Source of the DNA: Pseudoalteromonas sp. MMG010
GTDB taxonomy: Bacteria > Pseudomonadota > Gammaproteobacteria > Enterobacterales > Alteromonadaceae
Length of the DNA stretch: 64,000 bases
Assembly: GCF_018100905.1 (NCBI RefSeq)
Contig: NZ_JAGJEG010000010.1
Coordinates: 1-64,000, forward strand
Direction: 5' to 3'
How positions within the stretch are numbered: position 1 is the first letter of the stretch; every line of letters starts with the position of its first letter. The notes below the pieces were generated by a model. The model saw only the letters and a list, made by a program, of their open reading frames with translations, was not told the DNA's origin and did no database searches. Both the position numbers and the translations under genes were made by a program. This document shows positions 17,532 to 29,337 of this stretch, one piece after another.

Positions 17532-18923
17532 ATGATCCCAATGGATTTTGATTGGTTAGCCTCGGTACTTAAAACCGACTATAAAGGCGCTAATCAAGCA
17601 GTACTAAATATTAATACCGATACTCGCACTGTAAGCAGTGGCGATGTGTTTTTAGCGCTGCAAGGACCTAATTTTGATGGTCATCAATTTGTGCAACAAG
17701 CAAAAGATAAAGGTGCAGTGGCAGCGATTGTAAGTGAAAAACTTAATATTGATTTACCACAATTTTTAGTCAGCGATACTCGTATTGCACTTGGTGAAAT
17801 TGCCGCAGCGGTTAAAGCTGAGGTAAACCCTAAAACAATTGCCATTACTGGGAGTGTTGGTAAAACTACAGTTAAAGAAATGTGCGCAGCGATTTTATCG
17901 GCTCATGGCAATGTTTTGGCAACTAAGGGTAACTTTAATAACGATATCGGTGTGCCACTAACCTTACTGAGACTGACTCCTGAGCATCGTTATGCGGTGA
18001 TTGAGCTTGGTGCTAATCATATCGGTGAAATTGCTTATACCACATCGTTAACAAAGCCCGATGTCGCCGTTGTTTGTAATGTAGGTGAAGCTCATTTAGA
18101 AGGCTTTGGTAGTGTAGCGGGTGTAGCAAAAGCAAAAGGCGAAATCTTTAGCGGATTAAAACCACAAGGTGTTGGGGTTGTTAATTGCGATAGTGAATTT
18201 AGCTCAATGTGGTTAAATACTTTAAACGAGCATAAAGTAAAACGTTTTTCAAATACCGAAAAGCTTGATGTATGGGCCGAAGATATTGTGTTAGATGATT
18301 TTGCCCAAGCTCGTTTTATGCTGTGTACAGCTGCGCAAAAAGTCCCTGTTAAGTTAGCTTTGCCAGGCAAACACAATGTTACTAATGCATTAATTGCTAC
18401 CGCACTTACTCTCGAATTTGATGTACCGTTAAATCATATTGCAAACGCATTAGAGACAATGCCTTATGTGGCAGGGCGAGTTAATTTAATACCTGTTAAT
18501 CAATATTTTACAGTAATTGATGATACTTATAATGCCAATGTTAAGTCGGTAAAAGCCGCAATTGATTTACTTTGCGATACCCCAGGTAAGCGTATTTTAG
18601 TACTCGGTGATATGGGGGAGTTAGGTGACGATGCCGCTTCGTACCATGAAGAGGTGGGTGAGTACGCATTACAGCAAGGTCTTGATGCTTTATATACCGT
18701 TGGCGAATTGAGTCGTTATGCAAGTGATGTATTTAACACAGCTAATCGCCATTTTAGTCAACGTAACGATTTAAGTAAGGCATTAATGTGTGAGCTACAA
18801 CAAGCTTCGTTATGTAAAACAACCGTTTTAGTGAAAGGATCACGCAGTTCTCGTATGGAATTATTAGTAACCGATTTAGTAAGTGGCCAACAACATGCCA
18901 TTAATGGAGTATCGCAATGTTAG
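17532..18923 (+). CDS. murF: UDP-MurNAc-tripeptide:D-Ala-D-Ala ligase MurF
   Basis: A 463-residue Mur ligase that attaches D-Ala-D-Ala to complete the pentapeptide precursor. The ATP loop GSVGKT is at 107-112, followed by the family sequence [12 protein letters not shown]. It begins immediately after the murE stop codon and overlaps mraY by seven bases. An in-frame ATG three codons downstream (17541) is an equally plausible start. Confidence 0.97.
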   Translation: MIPMDFDWLASVLKTDYKGANQAVLNINTDTRTVSSGDVFLALQGPNFDGHQFVQQAKDKGAVAAIVSEKLNIDLPQFLVSDTRIALGEIAAAVKAEVNPKTIAITGSVGKTTVKEMCAAILSAHGNVLATKGNFNNDIGVPLTLLRLTPEHRYAVIELGANHIGEIAYTTSLTKPDVAVVCNVGEAHLEGFGSVAGVAKAKGEIFSGLKPQGVGVVNCDSEFSSMWLNTLNEHKVKRFSNTEKLDVWAEDIVLDDFAQARFMLCTAAQKVPVKLALPGKHNVTNALIATALTLEFDVPLNHIANALETMPYVAGRVNLIPVNQYFTVIDDTYNANVKSVKAAIDLLCDTPGKRILVLGDMGELGDDAASYHEEVGEYALQQGLDALYTVGELSRYASDVFNTANRHFSQRNDLSKALMCELQQASLCKTTVLVKGSRSSRMELLVTDLVSGQQHAINGVSQC

Positions 18924-19999
18924 TTTGGCTGGCAGAGTATTTAGCCCAATATTTTAGTGGCTTTCATGTTTTTTCGTATTTAACACTTCGTGCCATTTTA
19001 GGTATTTTAACTGCTTTAATGATGTCGTTATATTTAGGGCCTAAGTTAATTCGTTCGTTGCAACGTATGCAAATTGGCCAAGTTGTGCGTGACGATGGGC
19101 CTGAGTCGCATTTATCTAAAAAAGGTACGCCTACCATGGGCGGTTTACTGATTTTAGCCGCTATTTTTACCAGCACTTTATTGTGGGCTGATTTATCAAA
19201 CAAATATGTATGGGCAACCTTATTTGTTATTGGTTCACTTGGTTTAGTCGGCTTTATTGATGACTACAGAAAAGTAATACGTAAAGACCCTAAAGGGTTA
19301 ATTGCGAAATGGAAATATTTTTGGCAATCCGTTATCGCTTTGGTTGTTGCTACGGCTTTATTTATGACCAGTACGCAGGCAAACGAAACGTCATTAGTTG
19401 TGCCTTTCTTTAAAGATGTACTTCCGCAACTTGGCTTGTTTTATATAGTAATTACTTACTTTGCCTTAGTGGGTACTTCTAACGCCGTTAACTTAACCGA
19501 TGGGTTGGATGGCCTAGCGATTGTACCGACAATTTTAGTGGCGGCCGCATTAGCAATTATTGCTTATCTAACGGGTAATATTAACTTTTCGGCTTATTTA
19601 CACATTCCACATTTACCATTAGCCAGTGAGCTTGTGGTGGTATGTACCGCTATTGTCGGTGCTGGACTTGGATTTTTATGGTTTAACACTTACCCAGCGC
19701 AAGTATTTATGGGCGATGTCGGTTCACTGGCTTTAGGGGGAGCGCTGGGAATTATTGCTGTATTGGTTCGCCAAGAGCTGCTGTTAATTATTATGGGAGG
19801 GGTGTTTGTAATGGAAGCACTGTCGGTAATATTACAAGTGGGTTCTTATAAACTACGTGGCCAACGTATTTTTAGAATGGCGCCAATTCATCACCATTAC
19901 GAATTAAAAGGGTGGCCAGAGCCAAGAGTTATTGTGCGTTTTTGGATTATTTCAATTGTACTGGTGTTAGCTGGTCTTGCGACGTTAAAGATAAGATAA
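18917..19999 (+). CDS. mraY: Phospho-MurNAc-pentapeptide translocase MraY
   Basis: A 360-residue polytopic protein with ten predicted helices. It transfers phospho-MurNAc-pentapeptide to undecaprenyl phosphate to form lipid I. Diagnostic motifs are the GTPTMGG segment (about 72-78), the acidic FIDDYRK loop, the [10 protein letters not shown] loop carrying a catalytic Asp, and MAPIHHHYE near the C-terminus. Length matches E. coli MraY exactly. It ends one base before the murD ATG. Confidence 0.98.
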   Translation: MLVWLAEYLAQYFSGFHVFSYLTLRAILGILTALMMSLYLGPKLIRSLQRMQIGQVVRDDGPESHLSKKGTPTMGGLLILAAIFTSTLLWADLSNKYVWATLFVIGSLGLVGFIDDYRKVIRKDPKGLIAKWKYFWQSVIALVVATALFMTSTQANETSLVVPFFKDVLPQLGLFYIVITYFALVGTSNAVNLTDGLDGLAIVPTILVAAALAIIAYLTGNINFSAYLHIPHLPLASELVVVCTAIVGAGLGFLWFNTYPAQVFMGDVGSLALGGALGIIAVLVRQELLLIIMGGVFVMEALSVILQVGSYKLRGQRIFRMAPIHHHYELKGWPEPRVIVRFWIISIVLVLAGLATLKIR

Positions 20000-21334
20000 A
20001 TGCAATATATTAACGAGATAAAAAACAAACAAATAACAGTGCTCGGACTCGGTGTAACCGGTCTGGGCATTGTGCGTTTTTTATTGTCTCAAGGAGTACC
20101 GGTTAAAGTGGTTGATAGCCGAGCTCAGCCACCTGGATGTGAATGGTTAAAACAGCATGCACCTAATCTAAAAACTCACTTTGGTGATTTAGCTGATGCT
20201 TCGTTATCGCAAAACGATATGATCATTATTAGCCCAGGGTTAAGTTTAACCATCCCAAGCATTGCGACTGCGATTGCTGATGGGGTTGAAGTGATTGGCG
20301 ATGTTGAATTATTTGCACGTATTAATACCAAGCCGGTGGTTGCAGTAACAGGCTCAAATGGTAAATCTACCGTAGTCACCTTGGCGTATCAGGTTTTACA
20401 AACGGCGGGTTATAATGTCGCATTAGGCGGTAATATTGGCACGCCGGTGCTAGATTTACTCGACACCGAATATGATGTTTATGTACTTGAATTATCGAGT
20501 TTTCAGCTTGATACAACAACAAGCTTAACACCCATTAGTGCAACAGTACTTAATATTTCTGAAGATCATCTTGATCGCTACGACAGCTACCAAGCCTATA
20601 TTGATTCAAAATTAAGTATATACAATGGTGCACAACTATTAGTACACAATGCTGATGATAGCCAAACTAAGCCGGTTAATAATTTAGATGCACCGCAAGT
20701 TAGTTTTGCCCAGAAAAATGGCGATTATTATCTAGCTGACGTTGAAAATGAACACCACTTTATGACACCAGAGAGCGCTATATTGCCAGTCAGTGATTTA
20801 GCGGTAGTAGGTAAACATAATTATCTAAATACCTTAGCGGTAATGGCATTATTGAGCCCATTTAATATTACGAAAGCGCATTATAAAGCCGCCTTAAATA
20901 CATTTAATGGCCTAGCGCATCGTTGTCAGTTTGTTGGTGAATATAATACGGTTAAATATTTTAATGATTCAAAGGCCACCAATGTAGGCGCGACCATTGC
21001 GGCGATTGATAGTTTAGCAGGCGATACTCAAAACTTAATTGTTATTGCCGGTGGTGACGCAAAAGGCGCCGATTTAGATGTACTTACGCCATATTTAGAA
21101 AAACATGTTAAAGCGCTTATTTGTTTTGGTAAAGATGCTAAAGCGCTTGTTGCATTAACGGCTAAAGGGCATTTAACCCAGAACATGTATGAGGCTGTTA
21201 ACTTGGCATCTGCGATAAGTCAGCCCCATGATATTGTTTTACTCGCACCGGCATGTGCCAGTATTGATATGTACAGTAATTATATGCAGCGCGGCGATGA
21301 TTTTGTTAAGTGTGTAAGGCAGGTAACAGTATGA
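20000..21334 (+). CDS. murD: UDP-MurNAc-L-Ala:D-Glu ligase MurD
   Basis: A 444-residue cytoplasmic Mur ligase that adds D-glutamate. A Rossmann-like N-terminal domain (GLGVTGLG) binds the UDP-sugar; the ATP loop GSNGKST is at 118-124, and the C-terminal domain contains YFNDSKATN. It directly abuts mraY and overlaps ftsW by ATGA. Confidence 0.97.
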   Translation: MQYINEIKNKQITVLGLGVTGLGIVRFLLSQGVPVKVVDSRAQPPGCEWLKQHAPNLKTHFGDLADASLSQNDMIIISPGLSLTIPSIATAIADGVEVIGDVELFARINTKPVVAVTGSNGKSTVVTLAYQVLQTAGYNVALGGNIGTPVLDLLDTEYDVYVLELSSFQLDTTTSLTPISATVLNISEDHLDRYDSYQAYIDSKLSIYNGAQLLVHNADDSQTKPVNNLDAPQVSFAQKNGDYYLADVENEHHFMTPESAILPVSDLAVVGKHNYLNTLAVMALLSPFNITKAHYKAALNTFNGLAHRCQFVGEYNTVKYFNDSKATNVGATIAAIDSLAGDTQNLIVIAGGDAKGADLDVLTPYLEKHVKALICFGKDAKALVALTAKGHLTQNMYEAVNLASAISQPHDIVLLAPACASIDMYSNYMQRGDDFVKCVRQVTV

Positions 21335-22506
21335 TTGCTTTTGCAGATATAAAACAAGCTATTACGCCAAAACCATCGGCACAATTATACGATGTGCCTT
21401 TGCTTTATTGCATGTTAATGCTCATTGGTGTGGGCTTTATCATGGTAACCAGTGCCTCTATGCCCACTGCTGAGCGACTGTATGACAATCCTTATCATAT
21501 TATTATTCGCCATAGCATGTTTTTACTCATGGGCTTAGGTTTATTTTGGATAACAGTTAGTGTGCCAATGGATTGGTGGAAGCGATCTAACCCCTATTTA
21601 CTGTTGTTTGGGATGGTTTTATTAGTTGCGGTATTAATTGTTGGCCGAGAAGTGAACGGGGCAAAACGTTGGATCCCCATCGGGCCTATTGGCTTTCAGG
21701 TGGCTGAGGCGGCTAAGTTATTCTTTTTTAGTTATATTGCAGGCTATTTAGTAAGAAAACGCGAAGAAGTACAAGAAAATATAAAAGGCTTTGCTAAGCC
21801 TATTGCGGTGTTTGCGGTTTACGCATTATTAGTATTACTCCAACCTGATCTCGGAACCGTGGTTGTTATGTTTGTAACGACTGTCGGATTATTATTTTTA
21901 GCGGGTGCAAAACTATGGCAGTTCTTTGTATTAATTTTAACGGGGATTGGCTTGGTTGTACTTCTTATTATTGTTGAGCCTTATCGAATGGCGAGGGTTG
22001 TTGGATTTTTAGACCCTTGGGACGACCCATTTGGCAAAGGTTATCAATTAGTGCAATCGTTAATGGCTTACAGCCAAGGTGGTTGGTTTGGCCAAGGCCT
22101 AGGAAACAGTGTACAAAAGCTACAATATTTACCAGAGGCTCATAACGATTTTATTTTTGCTGTTATTGGTGAAGAACTGGGCCTTGTGGGGGTTGTAAGC
22201 ATTTTAATGGTATTGGCAACCTTGGTTTTTAGAGCCCTATTAATAGGCCAACAAGCATTAAAGTGCCAAAAAGAATACGAAGGTTATTTTGCTTTTGCGA
22301 TAGGTATTTGGTTTGCGTTTCAAACCATGGTTAATGTAGGCGCGAGCGCAGGGATTTTACCGACTAAAGGGCTTACATTACCGTTTATTTCATACGGTGG
22401 TTCGAGTTTATTAATTATGACAATAGCGACAAGTATTTTATTACGTGTAGATTTTGAAACCAAAATGGCCACTAAGCAAGCAACCTCTGGGGGCGCCAAG
22501 CGATGA
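21331..22506 (+). CDS. ftsW: Septal peptidoglycan glycosyltransferase FtsW
   Basis: A 391-residue SEDS-family integral membrane protein with about ten helices; it polymerises lipid II at the septum together with FtsI. The conserved GREVNGAKRWI segment, the EAHNDFIFAVIGEE loop and the PFISYGGSS C-terminal motif are visible. The ATG at 21331, overlapping the murD stop as ATGA, is preferred over an upstream GTG (21310). It overlaps murG by four bases. Confidence 0.97.
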   Translation: MIAFADIKQAITPKPSAQLYDVPLLYCMLMLIGVGFIMVTSASMPTAERLYDNPYHIIIRHSMFLLMGLGLFWITVSVPMDWWKRSNPYLLLFGMVLLVAVLIVGREVNGAKRWIPIGPIGFQVAEAAKLFFFSYIAGYLVRKREEVQENIKGFAKPIAVFAVYALLVLLQPDLGTVVVMFVTTVGLLFLAGAKLWQFFVLILTGIGLVVLLIIVEPYRMARVVGFLDPWDDPFGKGYQLVQSLMAYSQGGWFGQGLGNSVQKLQYLPEAHNDFIFAVIGEELGLVGVVSILMVLATLVFRALLIGQQALKCQKEYEGYFAFAIGIWFAFQTMVNVGASAGILPTKGLTLPFISYGGSSLLIMTIATSILLRVDFETKMATKQATSGGAKR

Positions 22507-23579
22507 GCAAAAAGTTAGTCGTTGTAGCTGGTGGCACTGGCGGACATATTTTTCCAGGTATTGCGGTTGCCGATTATTTAAAGCAACAAGGTTGGCAAGT
22601 CAGTTGGATTGGTACCCCCGATAGAATGGAAGCAACGGTTGTGCCTAAGCATGATATTGATATTGATTTTATTAATGTGAAGGGCGTACGTGGTAACGGA
22701 ATTAAGCGTTTAATTAAAGCCCCATTTATGGTTATTAATGCGATTTTACAAGCGCGTAAAGTACTCAAAAAACAGCGTCCCGATGTGGTGTTAGCAATGG
22801 GTGGCTATGTTACAGGTCCTACGGGAATTGCAGCAAAAAGCTTGTCTATACCGCTGGTGATCCATGAGCAAAATGCAGTTGCGGGGATGAGCAACAAATA
22901 CTTAGCTAAGTTTGCCAACAAAGTATTGGCTGCTTTTCCGACAGCATTTGCAAGTAATAACGTTGAGGTTGTTGGTAATCCAGTGCGTGAAAGTGTGGCA
23001 AATGTTGCAACACGTTCAGTATCTTCACCAATTAATATGTTGGTGGTGGGTGGTTCTTTAGGTGCACAAGTTTTAAATCAAACATTGCCAGAAGCGTTTA
23101 ATGTATTAGCACAAAATAACAAATTAAATGTATGGCACCAAACGGGTCGTGGTCATTTAAATAAAGTGCAAAACGCTTATACAGAACAAGGTTTCACGAA
23201 CGAAACTGCTAAAGTCGCTGAGTTTATTGATGATATGGATGGTGCTTATGAATGGGCCGATATTGTTATTTGTCGTGCTGGAGCATTAACTGTGAGCGAA
23301 ATTGCAGCTGCGGGTAAAATGGCTGTATTTGTACCATTTCCACATGCGGTTGATGACCATCAAACGGCCAACGCGCAGTATTTAGTGAACGCGAAAGGCG
23401 CATTGTTAATGCCACAGCCAATGTTTAATCAAGAGACGTTAGTGGCGCTATTAACACCGTATTTAGCAAACCCTAGTTTAATTAATGAAATGGCCGAAAA
23501 AGCAAAAAAATTAGCCATTTTAGATGCCACAGCAAGTGTTGCAAAACACTGTGAGCAAGTAACAGTTAAGAGAGTTTAA
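22503..23579 (+). CDS. murG: Lipid II synthase (GlcNAc transferase) MurG
   Basis: A 358-residue GT28 glycosyltransferase that adds GlcNAc to lipid I on the inner leaflet. The N-terminal GGTGGHIFPG loop (10-19), HEQNAVAG and the C-terminal UDP-sugar site CRAGALTVSE are all conserved. The ATG overlaps the ftsW stop codon. Length is normal. Confidence 0.97.
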   Translation: MSKKLVVVAGGTGGHIFPGIAVADYLKQQGWQVSWIGTPDRMEATVVPKHDIDIDFINVKGVRGNGIKRLIKAPFMVINAILQARKVLKKQRPDVVLAMGGYVTGPTGIAAKSLSIPLVIHEQNAVAGMSNKYLAKFANKVLAAFPTAFASNNVEVVGNPVRESVANVATRSVSSPINMLVVGGSLGAQVLNQTLPEAFNVLAQNNKLNVWHQTGRGHLNKVQNAYTEQGFTNETAKVAEFIDDMDGAYEWADIVICRAGALTVSEIAAAGKMAVFVPFPHAVDDHQTANAQYLVNAKGALLMPQPMFNQETLVALLTPYLANPSLINEMAEKAKKLAILDATASVAKHCEQVTVKRV

Positions 23580-25031
23580 GTGAAAGAGACATTACCACAA
23601 GAAAAGCTAGCACGACCGGCAATGCGCCGCATTGAGACAATACATTTTATTGGTATTGGTGGTGCAGGAATGGGCGGCATTGCTGAGGTACTTGCCTTTG
23701 AAGGCTACAGAATTACAGGTTCTGATATTGCAAATAGTGCGATGACAGAACGATTAATTCAAGCTGGGGCAGAGGTGTTTATTGGGCATCACGAAAATAA
23801 CATAAAAGATGCCAATGTTGTTGTGGTGTCAAGTGCAATTGATGAAACCAACCCTGAGATTATTGCAGCAAAAGCAGCGCGTATTCCAATTGTACGTCGT
23901 GCTGAAATGTTAGCTGAATTAATGCGTTTTCGCCATGGTATTGCCATTGCTGGTACCCATGGAAAAACAACTACAACAAGCTTAATTGCCAGTATTTACG
24001 CTCAAGCAGGACTTGATCCAACGTTTATTATCGGTGGCTTATTAAATAGCGCAGGGAGTAATGCCAAGGTAGGGAAAAGTGATTTTTTAATTGCCGAAGC
24101 CGATGAAAGTGACGCGTCGTTTTTACATTTACAACCAATGGTGTCGGTGATCACTAATATTGAAGAAGATCATATGGATACATATGGTGGTAGTCTTGAT
24201 AAAATGAAAGACACATATGTTGATTTTATTCATAACTTACCATTTTATGGTTTAGCTGTGGTGTGTATTGATTCAGAGGTTGCATGTGAATTAATTCCTC
24301 GCTTTGCTCGTCCAGTTATTACCTATGGTGAGTCAAGTGATGCCGATTACCGTATGAGTGATTTTAGCCAGTCGGCAAATACGTGTACTTTTACAGTAAC
24401 AACCAAGCAAGGTGAAAGTTTAACTGCCACCTTAAATATGCCTGGTAAGCACAATGCCTTAAATGCGACGGCTGCGATTGCGGTGGCAAAAGATCAAAAT
24501 ATAGCAAACTACGCCATTTTAGAGGCTTTAAAACAATTTGAAGGTATAGGTCGTCGTTTTCAACATTATGGCGATTTTGATAACGAACGCGGTAAAGTAA
24601 TGTTAGTCGATGATTATGGCCATCATCCTTCAGAAGTTGCTGCAACCATTGCAGCTGTACGTGAAGGGTGGCCTGATAAGCGCTTAGTAATGATTTATCA
24701 ACCACATCGTTTTACTCGTACACGCGATTTATACGAAGATTTTGTAAAGGTCCTTGCTGAAGTCGATCAGTTATTACTGCTTGATGTGTATAGTGCCGGC
24801 GAAGAGCCGATTGTCGGTGCCGACAGTAAAAGTTTATGCCGTAGTTTGCGCCAGCGCGGTAAAGAACCATTACATATAGCTACTAATTCAGAGTTAGCTG
24901 GTGTATTGGCAAGTCATTTACAAGATAACGATTTAGTACTTACTCAAGGTGCTGGGAATATAGGCCAATTAGTTAAAAAGCTAGCCGCTACGGATATGAT
25001 GATAAAGCAACTTAAACAGGTAGATGTATGA
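23580..25031 (+). CDS. murC: UDP-MurNAc:L-Ala ligase MurC
   Basis: A 483-residue ligase that adds L-alanine to UDP-MurNAc, the first stem-peptide residue. It starts at GTG directly after the murG stop, with AAGAGAG upstream as ribosome site. The N-terminal [11 protein letters not shown] loop, the ATP loop GTHGKTTT (125-132) and DDYGHHPSE are family markers. It overlaps ddl by ATGA. Confidence 0.97.
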   Translation: MKETLPQEKLARPAMRRIETIHFIGIGGAGMGGIAEVLAFEGYRITGSDIANSAMTERLIQAGAEVFIGHHENNIKDANVVVVSSAIDETNPEIIAAKAARIPIVRRAEMLAELMRFRHGIAIAGTHGKTTTTSLIASIYAQAGLDPTFIIGGLLNSAGSNAKVGKSDFLIAEADESDASFLHLQPMVSVITNIEEDHMDTYGGSLDKMKDTYVDFIHNLPFYGLAVVCIDSEVACELIPRFARPVITYGESSDADYRMSDFSQSANTCTFTVTTKQGESLTATLNMPGKHNALNATAAIAVAKDQNIANYAILEALKQFEGIGRRFQHYGDFDNERGKVMLVDDYGHHPSEVAATIAAVREGWPDKRLVMIYQPHRFTRTRDLYEDFVKVLAEVDQLLLLDVYSAGEEPIVGADSKSLCRSLRQRGKEPLHIATNSELAGVLASHLQDNDLVLTQGAGNIGQLVKKLAATDMMIKQLKQVDV

Positions 25032-25948
25032 CACAGAAAAATAAGCAGTTTGGTAAAGTAGCGGTACTGCTTGGTGGTAATTCAGCAGAGCGTGAGGTGT
25101 CATTAAAGTCTGGGCAAGCTATTTTAGCAGCACTAATCAAGCAAGGGGTTGATGCAATTGCATTCGATCCTAAAGATCAAAGTTTATGGCAACTAAAAGA
25201 GTTAGCTGTTGATCGTGTATTTATTGCATTACACGGGCGTGGTGGCGAAGATGGCACTGTACAAGGGGCGCTTGAGTTTATGAATTTGCCTTACACAGGC
25301 AGTAATGTATTAGGCTCGGCATTGGCCATGGATAAAATTCGTTGTAAGCATTTATTTAAATCAGCAGGTTTAAGTACTGCACCTTATGCGGTTGTTGATG
25401 CTAAAAAAGGGTTTGATAGCAACGCCATAATTAATGAATTTAAAAAGGTAATGGTAAAACCTTCGCATGAAGGTTCGAGTATTGGCATGGCGCAAGCTCA
25501 GACAGCCCAGCAATTAGATGAAGCGCTAAATAATGCCTTTAAATTTGACAGCCAAGTGCTGGTGGAGCAATGGATCAGTGGGCGTGAATTTACAATAACG
25601 GTACTCGGTGATGAAGTACAGCCGGTGATAGAAATGACCACACCACATGGTTTTTATGATTATCAGGCTAAATATCAATCTAATACCACGCAATATCATT
25701 GCCCAGCTCAAATATCTGACAAAGATACGCAAAAGCTTCAAGCAATGGCATTAGCAGCATTTGATTTAGTGGGTGCTAGCGGCTGGGGCCGAGTTGATGC
25801 GATGCAAGGCAGTGATGGTGAATATTACTTATTAGAAGTAAACACAGTCCCTGGAATGACAGAAAAGTCGTTAGTTCCTATGGCAGCAAAAGCAAATGGC
25901 GTTAACTTTGAACAATTAGTAGTTCGCATTTTGGAGCAAACCCTTTAA
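25028..25948 (+). CDS. ddl: D-alanine--D-alanine ligase
   Basis: A 306-residue ATP-grasp enzyme making D-Ala-D-Ala for MurF. The N-terminal [15 protein letters not shown], the HGRGGEDG motif, [12 protein letters not shown] and the metal-binding [13 protein letters not shown] segment are intact. The location between murC and ftsQ corresponds to ddlB of E. coli. It overlaps murC and is separated from ftsQ by a single base. Confidence 0.97.
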   Translation: MTQKNKQFGKVAVLLGGNSAEREVSLKSGQAILAALIKQGVDAIAFDPKDQSLWQLKELAVDRVFIALHGRGGEDGTVQGALEFMNLPYTGSNVLGSALAMDKIRCKHLFKSAGLSTAPYAVVDAKKGFDSNAIINEFKKVMVKPSHEGSSIGMAQAQTAQQLDEALNNAFKFDSQVLVEQWISGREFTITVLGDEVQPVIEMTTPHGFYDYQAKYQSNTTQYHCPAQISDKDTQKLQAMALAAFDLVGASGWGRVDAMQGSDGEYYLLEVNTVPGMTEKSLVPMAAKANGVNFEQLVVRILEQTL

Positions 25949-25949
25949 T

Positions 25950-26738
25950 ATGCATCCTTTTTTAGAGAAAATGCGCACATTACAGCACCAATTAAAGCAA
26001 TTTAATTGGTCGATGATATTTGGTGTGAGCTTTTTTCTAACAGTAATATTTGGTTTAGTGCAACTAACACAAGGTATTTCAACGTGGTTAGTGGAAAATA
26101 AAGATGCACAAATTAAGCATTTAACTGTATTAGGGCAACCAAAATATACGACTGAAAAAGCGATTACTGCAGCAATAAAAAAAGCGGACTTAACCAGTTT
26201 TTTTGAACTAGACGTTATGCATGTGCAAGCTTTGGTAAAAGAGTTACCTTGGGTTGAAACGGTGTCAGTACGAAAACAATGGCCAGATACATTACAAGTA
26301 TTTGTGGTTGAGCATGAAGCCGTGGCGTATTGGAATAGCGACCTATTACTTAATCGAAGTGGTGAAGCATTTCAAGCCAGCAGTGATAAGTTAAGTGCCT
26401 CTTTACCACAGCTGTATGGCCCAGAAGGCAGTGAAATAGAAGCATGGGTTGCCTTTAAGCAATTTGAAGAAATGCTGAAAGTAAATAACTTAACATTAAG
26501 TAGCTTGGCTTTGTCGGAGCGTTTTTCTTGGCAGCTATGGCTAGATAATGGATTGTTATTAAATTTAGGGCGAAAAGATAAAGCAAAGCGTGTGCAGCGT
26601 TTTATAGACGTTTACCCGCGCATGGAAAAGCGTGAAGATGCCGTGATTAATGCAGTCGATTTACGCTATGATACCGGCCTTGCAGTGAGCTATAAGCCAG
26701 TGCAAGAAGAGCAATTACAAAATAAGAGTAAGGCATGA
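25950..26738 (+). CDS. ftsQ: Cell division protein FtsQ
   Basis: A 262-residue bitopic protein: cytoplasmic tail, one helix (about 22-45), then a periplasmic POTRA domain (about 57-125, starting at the IKHLTVLG segment) and the beta domain (about 130-245) that binds FtsB/FtsL. The sequence is poorly conserved generally, but WVETVSVRKQWPDTLQVFV is a typical POTRA end. It overlaps ftsA by ATGA. Confidence 0.96.
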   Translation: MHPFLEKMRTLQHQLKQFNWSMIFGVSFFLTVIFGLVQLTQGISTWLVENKDAQIKHLTVLGQPKYTTEKAITAAIKKADLTSFFELDVMHVQALVKELPWVETVSVRKQWPDTLQVFVVEHEAVAYWNSDLLLNRSGEAFQASSDKLSASLPQLYGPEGSEIEAWVAFKQFEEMLKVNNLTLSSLALSERFSWQLWLDNGLLLNLGRKDKAKRVQRFIDVYPRMEKREDAVINAVDLRYDTGLAVSYKPVQEEQLQNKSKA

Positions 26739-27967
26739 CAAAGTCAGCAGAAAGAAACCTTGTTATAGGATTAGACGTTGGCACCTCGAAAGTGGTTGCG
26801 ACGGTAGGTGAAATCACCGCAGATAATAAACTCAGTATTGTGGGTGTAGGTAGTCAAGTGTCTCACGGTATGGATAAAGGTGGGGTTAACGATTTAAACC
26901 TTGTATCTGAATCTATCAGACGTGCTATTGATGAAGCAGAGTTGATGGCTGATTGCCGTATTAGTTCTGTGTACTTAGGTATTTCGGGTAAGCATATTCA
27001 GTGTCAAAACGAAAGCGGTGTTGTTGCTATTAACAATACCGAAGTGAGTGATGAAGACATAGAGAATGTCATTCATATAGCCCGCTCAGTGCCTATTTCA
27101 GCTGAACGTAAAATGTTGCATGCATTACCACAAGAATACAGTATTGATATGCAAGAGGGGATTAAAAACCCGCTGGGTATGAGTGGTGTGCGTATGGAAG
27201 CTCGCGCGCACATAATTACTTGTTCGAACGATATGGCAAAAAATATCGAAAAATGTGTTGAGCGTTGTGGTCTGCAAGTTGATCAACTTATTTTTACTGC
27301 ATTAGCTTCATGCTACTCAGTACTGACCGATGATGAAAAAGAGCTAGGTGTTGCAGTATTAGATATTGGTGGTGGTACAATGGATATCACTATTTATATT
27401 AATGGTGCGCTGCGTCACTCGGCAGTGATCCCTGTTGCAGGAAATCAAGTGACAGGCGATATTGCAAAAATATTTCGAACACCTATATCGCATGCTGAGT
27501 CACTCAAAGTACAATATGCTTGCGCTAGCAGCCAAATGGCAAGCAGCGAAGAGACAATCGAAGTACCGAGTGTCGGCGGTCGACCAGCAAGACAAATGTC
27601 TCGTCATACTTTATCAGAAGTGGTTGAACCGCGTTTTAGAGAATTATTTGAACTGGCGATGGAAGAAATTCGCCGTTCAGGGTTAGAAGATCAAATAGCC
27701 GCTGGCCTTGTTATCACAGGCGGGACAGCGAAAATGACAGGCGCAATGGAAGTGGCAGAAGACATTTTCCAAATGCCGGTCAGAATTGGCAAACCAGTTG
27801 GGATAGTTGGTTTGACAGATTATGTGGACGATCCTTCATATGCAACCGCTGTTGGTTTGTTACAATACGGTCGTACAATGCAATCGGTGAATGCACTCAA
27901 ATCGAAAGCAGATGAAGGCAATAATTGGTGGAACCGCATTACAAAATGGTTTCAAGGCGAATTTTAA
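26735..27967 (+). CDS. ftsA: Cell division actin-like protein FtsA
   Basis: A 410-residue actin-fold ATPase that tethers FtsZ to the membrane. The GLDVGTSKV phosphate loop (about 13-21), LDIGGGTMD and ITGGTAKM motifs are present, and the last residues (NRITKWFQGEF) form the amphipathic membrane-targeting helix. It lies 21 bases upstream of ftsZ. Confidence 0.97.
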   Translation: MTKSAERNLVIGLDVGTSKVVATVGEITADNKLSIVGVGSQVSHGMDKGGVNDLNLVSESIRRAIDEAELMADCRISSVYLGISGKHIQCQNESGVVAINNTEVSDEDIENVIHIARSVPISAERKMLHALPQEYSIDMQEGIKNPLGMSGVRMEARAHIITCSNDMAKNIEKCVERCGLQVDQLIFTALASCYSVLTDDEKELGVAVLDIGGGTMDITIYINGALRHSAVIPVAGNQVTGDIAKIFRTPISHAESLKVQYACASSQMASSEETIEVPSVGGRPARQMSRHTLSEVVEPRFRELFELAMEEIRRSGLEDQIAAGLVITGGTAKMTGAMEVAEDIFQMPVRIGKPVGIVGLTDYVDDPSYATAVGLLQYGRTMQSVNALKSKADEGNNWWNRITKWFQGEF

Positions 27968-27988
27968 TACTCAAGTCGGAGAGTAATC

Positions 27989-29233
27989 ATGTTTGATATA
28001 ATGGAACAACACAGCGAAGAAGCTGTAATCAAAGTAATTGGTGTGGGCGGCGGCGGCGGTAATGCTGTTGAGCACATGGTAAAGCAAAAAATTGAAGGGG
28101 TACGTTTTATTGCTGCAAATACGGATGCACAAGCATTACGTAACTCTGCAGCTGATGTAACTGTTCAGTTAGGCACGCAAATAACCTCAGGGTTAGGTGC
28201 TGGAGCAAACCCAGAAGTGGGTCGTGATTCAGCAGAGGAAGATGCTGAAACCATTCGCGCAAGTTTAGAAGGCGCCGACATGGTGTTTATTGCTGCTGGT
28301 ATGGGTGGTGGTACCGGTACCGGTGCAGCGCCAGTTGTTGCTAAAATAGCAAAAGAGTTAGGGATTCTAACGGTTGCCGTTGTGACTCGTCCTTTTGATT
28401 TTGAAGGCAAAAAGCGTGCAGCAGCAGCAGAGCAAGGTATTAATGAATTATCAGAAACGGTTGATTCACTTATTACAATTCCTAACAATAAATTACTTAA
28501 AGTTTTAGGCAAAGGGACTACACTCTTAGACGCCTTTGCAAAAGCGAATGATGTATTGTTTGGTGCGGTTCAAGGTATTGCAGAGTTAATTACTCGTGCG
28601 GGCTTAATTAACGTGGATTTCGCCGATGTACGTACGGTTATGTCAGCAATGGGAACAGCCATGATGGGGACAGCCTCTGCTAAAGGTCCTGATCGTGCAC
28701 AAGAAGCAGCTGAAGCCGCTATTTCAAGTCCACTGCTTGAAGATGTTGATTTAACTGGTGCTAAAGGTATTTTAGTTAATATTACCGCGGGTATGGACAT
28801 TGCGATTGAAGAATTTGAAATTGTCGGTAACCATGTTAAAGCATTAGCGTCTGAAAATGCGACTGTTGTTGTGGGTGCTGTTATTGACCCAGAAATGACT
28901 GAAGAATTACGTGTAACTGTTGTTGCAACTGGCTTAGGTGGTGAGCGACGTCCACAATTTGGTGTCGTTGATAATGGCTTTAAAAAAGCGGCTGGTTCTG
29001 ATGTGCCAAGCTCTGTTGCTCAATCTAGTAGCAGCATGTACGTTCCAAGCTTTGCAAGCCAAGGTAGCACTGAAGAAGTTGCTAGCACAAGTACTGAAAC
29101 GAAAGAGACAAATAGTTCTGCAAGCTCAACCAGCAATGCGAGCACAACAAGTAAAAGTACAGGCAAAGCAGATAATGGCGAAGGTGGTGACTACTTCGAT
29201 ATTCCTGCATTTTTACGTAAACAAGCAGATTAA
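27989..29233 (+). CDS. ftsZ: Cell division GTPase FtsZ
   Basis: A 414-residue tubulin homologue forming the Z ring. The tubulin signature GGGTGTG is at 106-112; the T7 loop region NVDFADV is intact. After the GTPase core (to about 317) comes a Ser/Thr/Gln-rich disordered linker (about 325-395), and then the conserved tail [14 protein letters not shown], which binds FtsA and ZipA. GGAGAG upstream of the ATG is a strong ribosome site. A 104-base gap before lpxC may hold an lpxC promoter. Confidence 0.98.
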   Translation: MFDIMEQHSEEAVIKVIGVGGGGGNAVEHMVKQKIEGVRFIAANTDAQALRNSAADVTVQLGTQITSGLGAGANPEVGRDSAEEDAETIRASLEGADMVFIAAGMGGGTGTGAAPVVAKIAKELGILTVAVVTRPFDFEGKKRAAAAEQGINELSETVDSLITIPNNKLLKVLGKGTTLLDAFAKANDVLFGAVQGIAELITRAGLINVDFADVRTVMSAMGTAMMGTASAKGPDRAQEAAEAAISSPLLEDVDLTGAKGILVNITAGMDIAIEEFEIVGNHVKALASENATVVVGAVIDPEMTEELRVTVVATGLGGERRPQFGVVDNGFKKAAGSDVPSSVAQSSSSMYVPSFASQGSTEEVASTSTETKETNSSASSTSNASTTSKSTGKADNGEGGDYFDIPAFLRKQAD

Positions 29234-29337
29234 TCTCGTTTTCACTGCAGTGTAAAAAGTGAGCGATATTGTATGGCGGCAGTATTTATGTTACTATCCG
29301 TCGTCTAACTGTAACAAATTATTAAGTGAGCGAACCT

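Noticed and set aside
28165..28800. Long antisense frames in ftsZ
   Set aside because: They are mirror frames of a highly conserved gene, without ribosome sites or recognisable products.
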